NCBI RefSeq assembly: GCF_036014015.1
Contig: NZ_CP107905.1
Location: 744,001 to 808,000, forward strand
Origin: Streptomyces sp. NBC_00457
GTDB taxonomy: Bacteria; Actinomycetota; Actinomycetes; Streptomycetales; Streptomycetaceae
DNA length: 64,000 nucleotides
Reading direction: 5' to 3'
Part shown: positions 8,203-16,835 of the stretch, piece by piece
Layout: the number at the start of each line of letters is the position of its first letter
How positions within the stretch are numbered: the stretch's first letter is position 1
Position numbers and translations under genes: made by a program
Notes under the pieces: generated by a model
What the model saw: the letters and a program-made list of their open reading frames with translations, nothing else
The model's database searches: none
What the model was told of the DNA's origin: nothing

Positions 8203-9381
8203 TCACCCCGACACCGCCGCGATCCGTCGTATCGCCTCCTCCAGTACCTCCGGCGACGTCCCCAGATTCAGGCGTACGTGTCCCGCCCCGCCCGTGCCGA
8301 ACGGGATCCCCGAGTTCAGCGCCACGCGCCCGCGCTCCAGGAAGACCTGCGCCGGGTCGTCCCCGAGGCCGAGCGGGCGGCAGTCGAACCAGGCGAGATA
8401 GGTGGCCTCGCCCGGGCGGTAGCGGATCGCGGGGAGGTGCTCGGCCAGCAGGTCGGCGAGCAGGCGCCGGTTGTCGTCGAGGCCGGCGAGCAGCGCGTCC
8501 AGCCAGGCGGTGCCGTCGCGCAGGGCGGCGGTGTGGGCGATGACGCCGAGGTGGCTCGGGCCGTGGCTGACCTCCTCGGGAAGCCGGGCGAGGTCGGCGG
8601 CGGCAGCGGGGCCCGCGATCGCGAGCGCGGCCTTGAGCCCGGCCAGGTTCCACGCCTTCGAGGCCGACATCAGCGACAGGCCGTACTCGCTGCCAGGCAC
8701 GCTGAGATACGGCACGAAGTCGACGCCGCCGGCGACGAGCGGCGCGTGGATCTCGTCGGCGACGACACGCACGCCGTACCGGTCGGCGAGAGCGGCGATC
8801 GCGGCCAGCTCGTCGGCGGTGTGCACCGTGCCCGTCGGGTTGTGCGGGCTGCACAGCAGGTAGGCGGCGCGTCCACCGTCCGTGACCGCCTGCCGGAAGA
8901 CCTCCTCCAGCGTCCCGAGGTCGATCCGCAGGTCCGCACCCAGCGGGGCCTGAAGCACCCGCCGGTCCATGTGCTCCACGAACTGGAAGAACGGCGGATA
9001 CACGGGTGAATTCACCACCACCGGATCCCCGGGACCGGTGACCAGTTTGATCATCTCGACGACACCCAGCATCACATCGGGCACGATCGCGGTGCGCTCC
9101 ACCCCGAGCCTGTCCCAGGCCCACCGCTTGCCGGCGAAGTCGGCCAGCGCCTCGGCGTAGGCGGTGCCCGCGGGATACCCGGTGTCCCCCAGCGTGAGCG
9201 CGTCGGTGATCGCGCGGACGACGGGTTCGGCGAGCGGCACGTCCATCTCGGCCACCCACAGCGGCAGCACGTCGTCGGGGTAGGTGCGCCATTTCATGCT
9301 CGTACGGCGTCGGAGACGGTCGAGAGTGAGGGCTTGCAGCGGATTCGGTTCGCCGGACGTTTCGTGCGGGATCCTGGTCAT
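8203..9381 (-). CDS. MalY/PatB-like PLP-dependent C-S lyase or aminotransferase
   Basis: The protein of about 392 residues has fold-type-I PLP enzyme motifs: [23 protein letters not shown] and the lysine motif [12 protein letters not shown] that forms the Schiff base. N-terminal [20 protein letters not shown] and AEMDVP are typical of the MalY/PatB cystathionine beta-lyase subgroup, which cleaves C-S bonds or transaminates. ATG at 9381 is chosen; an in-frame TTG lies three codons upstream. Its start region faces the divergent DUF3800 gene, so a shared promoter region of only about 25 bases is left between starts. Confidence 0.88.
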   Translation of the reverse strand: MTRIPHETSGEPNPLQALTLDRLRRRTSMKWRTYPDDVLPLWVAEMDVPLAEPVVRAITDALTLGDTGYPAGTAYAEALADFAGKRWAWDRLGVERTAIVPDVMLGVVEMIKLVTGPGDPVVVNSPVYPPFFQFVEHMDRRVLQAPLGADLRIDLGTLEEVFRQAVTDGGRAAYLLCSPHNPTGTVHTADELAAIAALADRYGVRVVADEIHAPLVAGGVDFVPYLSVPGSEYGLSLMSASKAWNLAGLKAALAIAGPAAAADLARLPEEVSHGPSHLGVIAHTAALRDGTAWLDALLAGLDDNRRLLADLLAEHLPAIRYRPGEATYLAWFDCRPLGLGDDPAQVFLERGRVALNSGIPFGTGGAGHVRLNLGTSPEVLEEAIRRIAAVSG

Positions 9382-9406
9382 GGAGCACAAGATAGGGGGC
9401 TGTGGC

Positions 9407-10438
9407 GTGACGTGGAATCACGGGGGACGGACGGTGGCGGTCGACGGGATTCCCGAGGTGGCCTGCGACGAGTCGGGTTCGGACGGGGAGAATCTCACCG
9501 GCGGGAACACCGATGTCTTCGCACACGGCAGCGTGCTGCTGCCCATGGACTCCGCGGCCGGATTCGTGCAGGAGATAAGAGACCGGATCCGTTCGCCCGC
9601 GGAGGAGTACAAGGCGAACCATCTCCTGCGGGAGAAACACCGCGCGGTACTGGAATGGCTGCTCGCGCCCTCAGGCCCGATCCATGGGCACGCGCATGTG
9701 CATCTCACCGAGAAGGCGTTCTTCGTGGTGGACCGGGCCGTCGACCTGCTGCTCGGCGACAGATCCTCGGCCGTGGTGCTGTTCCGGCAGGGGCCTCGGA
9801 CTTTCGGGGCGGACGGCTGGCGGAAATTCCTCGAGGCGGCGAACCAATTGCTGCGGGTCAGGAACGACGGAGAGCCACAGCTGCCGGTCGAGACGTTCTT
9901 CCGAACGGTCCACGGACTGCTGCGAACACATTCCGGTACGGAACTGGCGGGAACCCTGGAGCGGCTCGCGGCGGCACGCTCCCGTGCGGATTCCTATCGG
10001 GCGGGAATTCTCAACGGTCCGACCCTCATTCCCCTTCTCAATCCGCTGCTGCCCGCGATCGTCCACACCGCCGCGTACTGGAGCGCGGGCGGCCGGCTGG
10101 TGCGGTTGGTCCACGACCGGCAGAACATGCTCACGTCGGACCGCATCGCCTGGATCGAGGAGTCGGCGCGGCAGGCCGGGTTCGGGCTCGGCGGGCTGCG
10201 GCTCGTCCAGGCGGGGCTGGATCCGCGCGTGCAGCTGGCCGACTTCCTCGCCGGAATCGCCCGCAAGATCGCCTCCGACGAGCTGAACGGACACGGCGAC
10301 CCCGTCCTCACGGCGCTGGTACGCCCTTACGTGGACGCGGCGTCCATCTGGGGCGACGAGCGCAGCTGGGAGCGGCTCGGACCGGTGGACGACAGCATGG
10401 ACGAGCCGCGCGCCCTGAAAGGATCACCGATCCTCTGA
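9407..10438 (+). CDS. DUF3800-domain protein, predicted RNase H-like nuclease fold
   Basis: The 343-residue protein carries the family signature [19 protein letters not shown] near residue 25 (acidic Asp and Glu), followed by an [12 protein letters not shown] segment and a later [10 protein letters not shown]...WIEES region. It ends with an acidic stretch ([13 protein letters not shown]) that fits the last catalytic acid. DUF3800 proteins are predicted nucleases, and some sit in defence or mobile loci. No defence partner is visible here. GTG at 9407 is preferred for the AGGGGG 7 bases upstream; an ATG at 9380 would overlap the divergent gene. It looks slightly less GC-rich than its neighbours. 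Confidence 0.7.
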   Translation: MTWNHGGRTVAVDGIPEVACDESGSDGENLTGGNTDVFAHGSVLLPMDSAAGFVQEIRDRIRSPAEEYKANHLLREKHRAVLEWLLAPSGPIHGHAHVHLTEKAFFVVDRAVDLLLGDRSSAVVLFRQGPRTFGADGWRKFLEAANQLLRVRNDGEPQLPVETFFRTVHGLLRTHSGTELAGTLERLAAARSRADSYRAGILNGPTLIPLLNPLLPAIVHTAAYWSAGGRLVRLVHDRQNMLTSDRIAWIEESARQAGFGLGGLRLVQAGLDPRVQLADFLAGIARKIASDELNGHGDPVLTALVRPYVDAASIWGDERSWERLGPVDDSMDEPRALKGSPIL

Positions 10439-10534
10439 ACGCCCCGGGGCCGAGCCACGTACCTAGGGAGGGCGCTCAACTAACGGAGTGCCTCGTGGTG
10501 TTGACACCGCGTTGTTCTGGTTCGGGAGCCATGC

Positions 10535-11920
10535 ATGAGGCACGCACGACGACGAGTCGTCCGGCGAGTGGCACGTCTGGCGGCGGTCGGCGGACTCCTC
10601 CTGGGAGGCACGATGGTGACGCGGGCGGTGGCGAGTGAGCCGTCCGACGGCGCCGAACTGCCCCGTACGTTGGCGCAGGCCGCGGGCGACACGGGCGCCG
10701 GGCTGGTGTCCCGGCTCGGTACGTCCCGTACGGCGGGCAGCTGGGTCGACGCCCAGGGCCGGTCGGTCGTCGCGGTCACCGACGAGGAGGCCGCCGCCGA
10801 GGTCAAGCGGGCGGGGGCCGAGGCCAAGATGGTGCGCTACAGCATGCGCGACCTCAAGTCGGCCACATCGACGCTGGGTTCGACGCCCAAGGTGCCCGGT
10901 ACGGCGTGGGCCGTGGACTACCGGTCCAACGAGGTCGTGGTGCGCGCCGACCGCACCGTCTCCACCGCCGAGTGGAACGAGCTGAACGAGATCGCCGACG
11001 CCATCGGCGGCTCGGTGCGCATGGAGCGCACCGAGGGCACCTTCACGACCCGCATCAACGGGGCGCAGCCGATCCTGTCCACCGCGGGCCGCTGCTCCGC
11101 GGGCTTCAACGTGACCGACGGCCAGCGCGACTTCATCCTCACCGCCGGGCACTGCGGGCCCACCGGTTCCGTCTGGTTCTCCGACAACGGGGGCAGGGAG
11201 CAGGTGGGCAGGACGACCACACAGAGCTTCCCCGGCGACGACTACTCGCTGGTCCAGTACGCGAACGGCCGCGCGGGCGACGGCGCCGACGTCGTCTCCA
11301 TCGGCGAGGGGCGGGGCGTACGGATCACGGGCCTGGGCGAGGCGTCCGTCGGGCAGAAGGTGTTCCGCAGCGGCAGCACGACCGGGCTCCAGGACGGTGA
11401 GGTGACGGCGGTCAACGCCACCGTCAACTACCCCGAGGGCACGGTCAGCGGCCTGATCGAGACGAACGTGTGCGCCGAAGCCGGTGACAGCGGCGGGCCG
11501 ATGTTCTCCGAGGGGGTCGCCCTGGGCGTGACCTCGGGCGGCAGCGGCGACTGCACGTCGGGCGGTACGACGTTCTTCCAGCCGGTGACGAAGGCGCTGG
11601 GCGAGCTTGGTCTGAAACTGCTGGTGGCCGCTCCGGCGGGCGGCGGGCAGAGCGCTTCGCCGTCGGCGGAGCCGTCCGCCGGTGCCGGTGGCACGCAGGG
11701 CGCGGCCGCTCCCGGCGATGCGTCGCCCGGGTCGTCGGCTCCGGTGGAGGGCATCGTGGACGCGTCGACGCTGCTGTCGCGGCTCGCGAATCCCCGGAAC
11801 ATCGGCCCGGGTCTGCTGGTCATGGGCGGCAGCCTGATCGCGCTGGTGGCCACGCGGTTCATCCGCGCGGAACAGGACCGCAAGGCCTACCAGCGCTATT
11901 ACTCGGCTACGTGGAGCTGA
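10535..11920 (+). CDS. Membrane-anchored S1 family serine protease
   Basis: The 461-residue protein has a twin-arginine-rich N-terminus and hydrophobic signal (VARLAAVGGLLLGG), a pro-region to about residue 170, and a streptogrisin/alpha-lytic type protease domain. His206 (TAGHC), Asp236 (DYSLVQY) and Ser319 (GDSGGP) form the triad. A Ser/Ala/Pro/Gly-rich linker (about 375-410) leads to a C-terminal hydrophobic helix (GLLVMGGSLIALVATRFI) with a basic tail, so the protease is probably tethered to the outer face of the membrane. GGGAG precedes the ATG. A strong hairpin follows the stop. Confidence 0.9.
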   Translation: MRHARRRVVRRVARLAAVGGLLLGGTMVTRAVASEPSDGAELPRTLAQAAGDTGAGLVSRLGTSRTAGSWVDAQGRSVVAVTDEEAAAEVKRAGAEAKMVRYSMRDLKSATSTLGSTPKVPGTAWAVDYRSNEVVVRADRTVSTAEWNELNEIADAIGGSVRMERTEGTFTTRINGAQPILSTAGRCSAGFNVTDGQRDFILTAGHCGPTGSVWFSDNGGREQVGRTTTQSFPGDDYSLVQYANGRAGDGADVVSIGEGRGVRITGLGEASVGQKVFRSGSTTGLQDGEVTAVNATVNYPEGTVSGLIETNVCAEAGDSGGPMFSEGVALGVTSGGSGDCTSGGTTFFQPVTKALGELGLKLLVAAPAGGGQSASPSAEPSAGAGGTQGAAAPGDASPGSSAPVEGIVDASTLLSRLANPRNIGPGLLVMGGSLIALVATRFIRAEQDRKAYQRYYSATWS

Positions 11921-11935
11921 CGAGGGGGGAATCCG

Positions 11936-11959
11936 GGCCGCCGCTGACGCGCGGCGGCC
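11936..11959 (+). terminator. Hairpin downstream of the S1 protease
   Basis: GGCCGCCGC (11936-11944), loop TGACGC, GCGGCGGCC (11951-11959), then TT. The perfect 9-bp stem sits between two convergent stops (11920 and 11978), so it may serve both strands. Confidence 0.65.
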
Positions 11960-11977
11960 TTCAGCGGATGGGGATGC

Positions 11978-12151
11978 TCAGGCCGCCCTCGCCGGCTGCG
12001 GGGCCGCGGCGGCCCACTCCAGGACGAGCAACTGGTACTTCTCGCGCTGCTCGCCGCTCAGTGTCCCGCCCGACCGGCGCCACAGGGCCCGGATCTCCTC
12101 GTTGACCTCGTCAGCCGTCCGTGCGGAGGCGGGTTCAACAGTGGTGGACAT
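11978..12151 (-). CDS. Small conserved hypothetical protein, about 57 residues
   Basis: The product starts MSTTVEPASARTADEVNEEI and ends WAAAAPQPARAA. It is helical and charged (IRALWRRSGGTLSGEQREKY) with no Cys, signal or membrane segment, and I do not recognise a function. It resembles the short DNA-independent helical proteins annotated as hypothetical throughout Streptomyces. The start is uncertain: ATG at 12151 gives the cleanest N-terminus, while ATG at 12163 has a GGAG four bases upstream. It lies directly downstream of the ROK regulator gene on the same strand. Confidence 0.6.
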   Translation of the reverse strand: MSTTVEPASARTADEVNEEIRALWRRSGGTLSGEQREKYQLLVLEWAAAAPQPARAA

Positions 12152-12236
12152 GCTGTGAAGCATACGGCTCCAGAGGTGAAGGCCCCGTGAGTCACCATGG
12201 GCATTCCGGACATACCGGACCGTGTTGCTGATCACG

Positions 12237-13397
12237 TCATCTTTCAACCGCCCCTAGAACCAGCACCTGGATCGCCAGTACGGCGGCCCCGCGCGCCCAG
12301 TCGTGAAAGTCGGACACCTTGGTCTCCAGGTCGACGGGCGCGGCCAGCGGATGCCGGTTGGCCCTGATCGCCTCGTCGACGGTCTTCCCGGCGACGTCCA
12401 TCAGGCCGACCCCCTCCCCGGCGAGCACGATCTTCTGCGGCATCGCGAAGTTGGAGATCTGGGCGACGATCGTGCCGAGGGCGCGCGCGGCCTCGTCGAT
12501 GACGCGGGCGGGCATGGGTTCGCCTGCGGCGGCGAGGGCGAGGATCTCCTCGTACGTCCGGTCCTCACCCGTGGCGGCCCGCACCTGGTAGCGGATGTTG
12601 GGGATGGTGAGCAGCGAGACCGCGCTGCCGCGTGCGCCGTCGGGGGTGAGCGGCCCGTTGGGGTTGATGATCCAGTGGCGGCCGAAGCCGCGGTCCTCCT
12701 CGGCGTAGGGCACCCGCTTGCCGCCCAGGACGAGCCCGTACCCGATGCCGGCGCCGATGGTGAGGACGACGAACCGGTCGAGTCCGCGGCCTGCGCCGAA
12801 CCAGGTCTCGGCCTCGACGAGGGCGGCGACGTCGTTCTCGACGACGACCGGCAGCCCGGTGCGCTCCTCGACGAGCTCGGCCAGGGGCACGTCCCGCCAC
12901 TGCAGGAACGGCGACTCCCCCACCATGGTCCGGTCCTGGACGAGCCCGCCGACACCGATGCCGATCCCGGCGAGCCGGGGGTGGGTGCGGGCCAGTTCCC
13001 CGGTCATCTCCCGCAGCAGGTCGGCGACCCCGGCGGGGTCGTGCGTGGTGAGCGGGCGGTCATGGCGGGCGACGATCTCGCTTCTGAGGGTGGTGACGAC
13101 GCCGTAGACCATGTCTTCGGTGATCTTGAAGCCGATGAAGGAGCGGGACTCGGCGACGACGTCGAGGGGCTGCGAGGGGCGCCCCTGGCGGACCTCGGGC
13201 AGGGCGGCCGTCTCGGGGGCCTCGATCAGCAGGCCGGACTCCAGCAGCGGCTTGGTCAGCCGGGTGAGGCTGCCCGCCGACAGGTCCAGCCGCCGGGCGA
13301 GTTCGGTGCGCGACAGCGGGCCGTGGACGAGCACCTCGATCGCCACCGAGCGCTCGCCCGGACTCAGCGGAAGCCAGCTGGCGGCTGCTGCGGTCAT
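12237..13397 (-). CDS. ROK family transcriptional regulator
   Basis: The 386-residue protein has an N-terminal winged helix (about residues 10-65; SRTELARRLDLSAGSLTRLT) fused to a ROK kinase-like domain with GIGIGVGGLV and a glycine-rich ATP-like loop (VLTIGAGIGYGLVLGG). The usual ROK zinc motif is not obvious. It is divergent from the sugar ABC operon starting at 13557 and very probably represses it until a sugar binds. The frame stays open far upstream into the ABC genes, but ATG at 13397 gives the right N-terminus and the expected length. Confidence 0.9.
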   Translation of the reverse strand: MTAAAASWLPLSPGERSVAIEVLVHGPLSRTELARRLDLSAGSLTRLTKPLLESGLLIEAPETAALPEVRQGRPSQPLDVVAESRSFIGFKITEDMVYGVVTTLRSEIVARHDRPLTTHDPAGVADLLREMTGELARTHPRLAGIGIGVGGLVQDRTMVGESPFLQWRDVPLAELVEERTGLPVVVENDVAALVEAETWFGAGRGLDRFVVLTIGAGIGYGLVLGGKRVPYAEEDRGFGRHWIINPNGPLTPDGARGSAVSLLTIPNIRYQVRAATGEDRTYEEILALAAAGEPMPARVIDEAARALGTIVAQISNFAMPQKIVLAGEGVGLMDVAGKTVDEAIRANRHPLAAPVDLETKVSDFHDWARGAAVLAIQVLVLGAVER

Positions 13398-13556
13398 GAG
13401 GTCGCCCCCCGGAGATTCTTTTGCAGCGAAATCAACATGGCCAACTCTATGGTGTCGCGCCGCCCTGGAAAAGATGTTTGCACGCCTCTTGACGCCAGGA
13501 TTCTTCCGCCACAAAAGTAAGTGGCCGAGGACGAGCCGCAGACGAGGGAGTCTCCG

Positions 13557-14522
13557 ATGACCATCGCCTCCAGCAGCCCACCGTCGCGTCTGCCACCGGG
13601 CGCCGCGGAGGGGGCACGGACCAGGCCGAGCACGAACCGGGCGAAAGCCAGTGAGAAACCAGGTGACGGACGGCTGGCCGCGGTGTTCCTCGCCCCGGCC
13701 ATGCTGGGTTTCCTGGTCTTCCTGCTCTGGCCCACCTTGCGCGGCATCTACCTGAGCTTCACCGACTTCAACCTGCTGACACCGGCGGAGTGGGTGGGCC
13801 TGGACAACTACGTCCGGATGGTCAACGACCCGATCTTCTGGAACTCGCTCTGGGTCACCGTCGAGTACGTGATCCTCAACATCGGCGTGCAGACGGTGGC
13901 GGCGCTCGCCATCGCCGTGCTGCTCCAGCGGCTGACGCAGTCGTCGGTGCTGCGCGGGATCGTGCTGGCGCCGTATCTGATGTCGAACGTCGTCGCGGGC
14001 ATCGTCTGGCTCTGGATCCTGGACACCCAGCTCGGCATCGGCAACGAGATCATCGTGGGCCTCGGTTTCGACCGCATCCCGTTCCTGGCCGACGAGACCT
14101 GGGCGATCCCGACGATCGCCATGATCAACGTCTGGCGGCACGTCGGCTACACCGCGCTGCTGCTGTTCGCGGGGCTCATGGCCATCCCGAACGACATGTA
14201 CGAGGCCGCGAAGGTGGACGGCGCCAGCGAGTGGCGGATGTTCTGGCGGATCACGATGCCGCTGCTGCGTCCGGTTCTGGCGGTCGTGCTGATCATGACG
14301 GTGATCGGTTCGTTCCAGGTGTTCGACACGGTCGCGGTGACGACCGACGGCGGACCGGCCAACGCCACCAACGTGCTCCAGCTCTACATCTACGACTCCG
14401 CCTTCGGCCGCTTCCAGTTCGGCTACGCCTCCGCGATGTCGGTAGCCCTGCTCGTGGTGCTGAGCGCGATCACCATCCTCCAGTACCGGCTCACCCGGGC
14501 CGGCCAGACCGACCTCGGCTGA
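13557..14522 (+). CDS. Sugar ABC transporter permease (MalF-like)
   Basis: The 321-residue inner-membrane protein has about six transmembrane helices after a 40-residue cytoplasmic N-terminus; the first is AVFLAPAMLGFLVFLLWP. The EAA loop (MYEAAKVDGASEWRMFWRIT) near residue 220 contacts the ATPase. It is the first gene of a four-gene operon with the second permease, the binding lipoprotein and an oxidoreductase. The start at 13557 has GAGGGAG 5 bases upstream. No ATPase gene is present, so a shared MsiK-type ATPase probably powers it, as is usual in Streptomyces. Confidence 0.93.
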   Translation: MTIASSSPPSRLPPGAAEGARTRPSTNRAKASEKPGDGRLAAVFLAPAMLGFLVFLLWPTLRGIYLSFTDFNLLTPAEWVGLDNYVRMVNDPIFWNSLWVTVEYVILNIGVQTVAALAIAVLLQRLTQSSVLRGIVLAPYLMSNVVAGIVWLWILDTQLGIGNEIIVGLGFDRIPFLADETWAIPTIAMINVWRHVGYTALLLFAGLMAIPNDMYEAAKVDGASEWRMFWRITMPLLRPVLAVVLIMTVIGSFQVFDTVAVTTDGGPANATNVLQLYIYDSAFGRFQFGYASAMSVALLVVLSAITILQYRLTRAGQTDLG

Positions 14523-14540
14523 CGGAAGGGAGACGCCGAC

Positions 14541-15461
14541 ATGGCTGCCGTGGCAGAAACGACGACGACCGTACGGCCCGCACGGCGCAGGCCCTCCTTC
14601 GGGCGGGTCGCGGCCTGGACGGTGATGGTCGCGATCGTGCTCATCACCCTGGTGCCGTTCTACTGGATCCTGCGCACCGCCCTCTCCTCCAACCCGGGGC
14701 TGAACGCCCAACCGGCCGATCCGCTGCCGGTCGACCTGACCCTCGGCGGTTTCGAGCGGGCGCTCGGCCTGCAGTCCACCGAGGAGGCGGTCGCGCAGGG
14801 CGGCGCCGGCGGCGGGCTGAAGTTCTGGCGCTATCTGCTCAACTCCGTGCTCGTCTCGACGCTGATCACCACCTGCCAGATCTTCTTCTCCGCGATGGCC
14901 GCCTACGCCTTCGCGCGGCTGCGCTGGCGGGGCCGGGACACGGTCTTCGCCCTGTTCCTGGCCGGGTTGATGGTGCCGACCATCTTCACGCTGCTGCCGA
15001 ACTTCGTGCTCATCAAGGAACTCGGCCTGGTGGACAACCTGTTGGGCATCGCGCTGCCGACGATGTTCATGACGCCGTTCGCGGTGTTCTTCCTGCGCCA
15101 GTTCTTCATGAACGTCCCCAAGGAGGTCGAGGAGGCGGCGCTCCTCGACGGTGCAGGCAAGGTGCGCGTCTTCTTCCGGGTGCTGTTGCCGATGGCGTCC
15201 ACACCGGTCATGACCCTGGCCGTGCTGACGTACATCACCTCGTGGAACGACTACTTCTGGCCGCTGATGGTCTCCTACAGCGACAGCTCGCGCGTGCTGA
15301 CCGTGGCGCTGGCCATGTTCCGGGCGCAGACCCCGCAGTCCGGCATCGACTGGTCGGGGCTCATGGCGGCGACGCTCATCGCGGCCCTGCCGATGCTCGT
15401 GCTGTTCGGCTTCTTCGCACGCCGCATCGTCAGCTCCATCAGCTTCACCGGGCTCAAGTGA
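14541..15461 (+). CDS. Carbohydrate ABC transporter permease (MalG-like)
   Basis: The 306-residue protein has six predicted transmembrane helices (first AWTVMVAIVLITLVPFYWIL) and an EAA loop (VEEAALLDGAGKVRVFFRVL) near residue 200. It pairs with the permease ending 18 bases upstream. A periplasmic-side insertion of about 50 residues between helices 1 and 2 (LSSNPGLNAQ onwards) is typical of this subfamily. The stop is closely followed by the binding-protein gene. Confidence 0.93.
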   Translation: MAAVAETTTTVRPARRRPSFGRVAAWTVMVAIVLITLVPFYWILRTALSSNPGLNAQPADPLPVDLTLGGFERALGLQSTEEAVAQGGAGGGLKFWRYLLNSVLVSTLITTCQIFFSAMAAYAFARLRWRGRDTVFALFLAGLMVPTIFTLLPNFVLIKELGLVDNLLGIALPTMFMTPFAVFFLRQFFMNVPKEVEEAALLDGAGKVRVFFRVLLPMASTPVMTLAVLTYITSWNDYFWPLMVSYSDSSRVLTVALAMFRAQTPQSGIDWSGLMAATLIAALPMLVLFGFFARRIVSSISFTGLK

Positions 15462-15471
15462 GGGAATGGTC

Positions 15472-16821
15472 ATGCGATTTCGATTCCGTACGGTCGGGGC
15501 GCTGGCCGTGGCCCTGGCGCTGTCCCTGACGGCCGGGTGTGCCCAGGACGGCGGCACCGGCTCGTCCTCGAACACGGTGACGTACTGGCTGTGGGACGCC
15601 AACCAGCTGCCCGCCTACGAGGCCTGCGCCAAGGACTTCGAGAAGCAGAACCCGGGTCTGAACGTCCAGATCACCCAGATGGGCTGGGACGACTACTGGA
15701 CCAAGCTCACCGCGAGCTTCATCGCGGGCACCCAGCCCGACGTCTTCACCGACCACATCCAGAAGTTCGGCCAGTTCGCCGACCTTCAGGTGCTGGAGCC
15801 GCTCGACGACCTCGGCATCAAGGACTCCGACTACCAGCCAGGCCTGGCCGCCAACTGGATCGGCCAGGACGGCCACCGCTACGGCGCCCCGAAGGACTGG
15901 GACACCGTCGCCCTCTTCTACAACGAGAAGATGGCGCAGGACGCCGGTCTCACCGGCGAGCAGCTGGGCAACCTGTCCTGGAACCCGAAGGACGGCGGTT
16001 CCTTCGAGAAAGCCATCGCCCATCTCACGGTCGACAAGAACGGCAAACGCGGCGACGAGCCCGGCTTCGACAAGAACAACGTCAAGGTGTACGGCCTGGC
16101 GTCCAAGGGCGGTGGCTACGCCGACGGCCAGACCCAGTGGAGCAGCTTCGCCGCCTCCGCGGGCTGGAGCTACACCGACAAGAAGCGGTGGGGCACCGAG
16201 TACCAGTACGACGACAAGACCTTCCAGTCAGTCATCAAGTGGTTCTTCGGCCTGGCGAAGAAGGGCTACATGGCACCGCTCTCCGACTACAACTCCCAGT
16301 CCAACGAGGGCAACGTCCAGGTGGCCGCGGGCAAGGCGGCGTCCTCGCTGGACGGGGCGTGGATGATCTCGACGTACGCCGGCTTCAAGGGCATGAAGAT
16401 CCGCACCGCCCTCACGCCCGAGGGCCCCACCGGCAAGCGCGCCACGATGATGAACGGCCTCGCCGACTCCATCACCAAGAACGCCCGCAACAAGGCCGGC
16501 GCCAAGAAGTGGGTGAAGTACCTGGCGTCGAACGAGTGCCAGACGACGGTGGGCCGTTCCGGCATTGTCTTCCCGGCCACGCCCGACGGCACGGACGCCG
16601 CGGTGGCGGCGTACGAGAAGAAGGGCATCGACGTCTCGGCGTTCACCGAACCGGTGGCCGACAAGAAGGACTTCACCACCTTCTCCTACCCAATCACCGG
16701 CTATGCGGCGGACGTACAGGCGCTGATGGAGCCCGCGATGGAGGACATCTACGGCAACGGCAAGCCCGTGAGCAGCCTCGACCAGACCAACGACCAGATC
16801 AACCTGATCCTCTCCCAGTGA
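15472..16821 (+). CDS. Sugar ABC transporter substrate-binding lipoprotein
   Basis: The protein of about 449 residues has a lipoprotein signal (FRTVGALAVALALSLTAGC) with lipobox LTAGC, so it should be anchored to the outer face of the membrane. The remainder is a family-1 sugar-binding fold (YWLWDANQLPAYEACAKDFE). ATG at 15472 is preferred over ATG at 15466 because GAGGGA sits about 6 bases before it. It delivers substrate to the two permeases upstream. The sugar is unknown; the ROK regulator and the oxidoreductase suggest a modified sugar, glycoside or cyclitol. Confidence 0.93.
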   Translation: MRFRFRTVGALAVALALSLTAGCAQDGGTGSSSNTVTYWLWDANQLPAYEACAKDFEKQNPGLNVQITQMGWDDYWTKLTASFIAGTQPDVFTDHIQKFGQFADLQVLEPLDDLGIKDSDYQPGLAANWIGQDGHRYGAPKDWDTVALFYNEKMAQDAGLTGEQLGNLSWNPKDGGSFEKAIAHLTVDKNGKRGDEPGFDKNNVKVYGLASKGGGYADGQTQWSSFAASAGWSYTDKKRWGTEYQYDDKTFQSVIKWFFGLAKKGYMAPLSDYNSQSNEGNVQVAAGKAASSLDGAWMISTYAGFKGMKIRTALTPEGPTGKRATMMNGLADSITKNARNKAGAKKWVKYLASNECQTTVGRSGIVFPATPDGTDAAVAAYEKKGIDVSAFTEPVADKKDFTTFSYPITGYAADVQALMEPAMEDIYGNGKPVSSLDQTNDQINLILSQ

Positions 16822-16835
16822 AGGGCACGCATTTC

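Noticed and set aside
10501..10506. TTGACA before the S1 protease as a -35 element
   Set aside because: The ATG is only 34 bases downstream and no -10 follows at a usable distance; the GGGAGC ribosome site occupies the space.
13489..13517. TTGACG with a weak -10 as the ABC operon promoter
   Set aside because: The hexamers after a 17-18-base spacer (CAAAAG or AAAAGT) lack the conserved -10 bases, so I did not list it as a feature.
13398..15602. Minus-strand continuation of the ROK frame across the ABC permease genes
   Set aside because: The extension is His/Arg-rich nonsense opposite two clear permeases. ROK homology starts at ATG 13397 with a winged helix.
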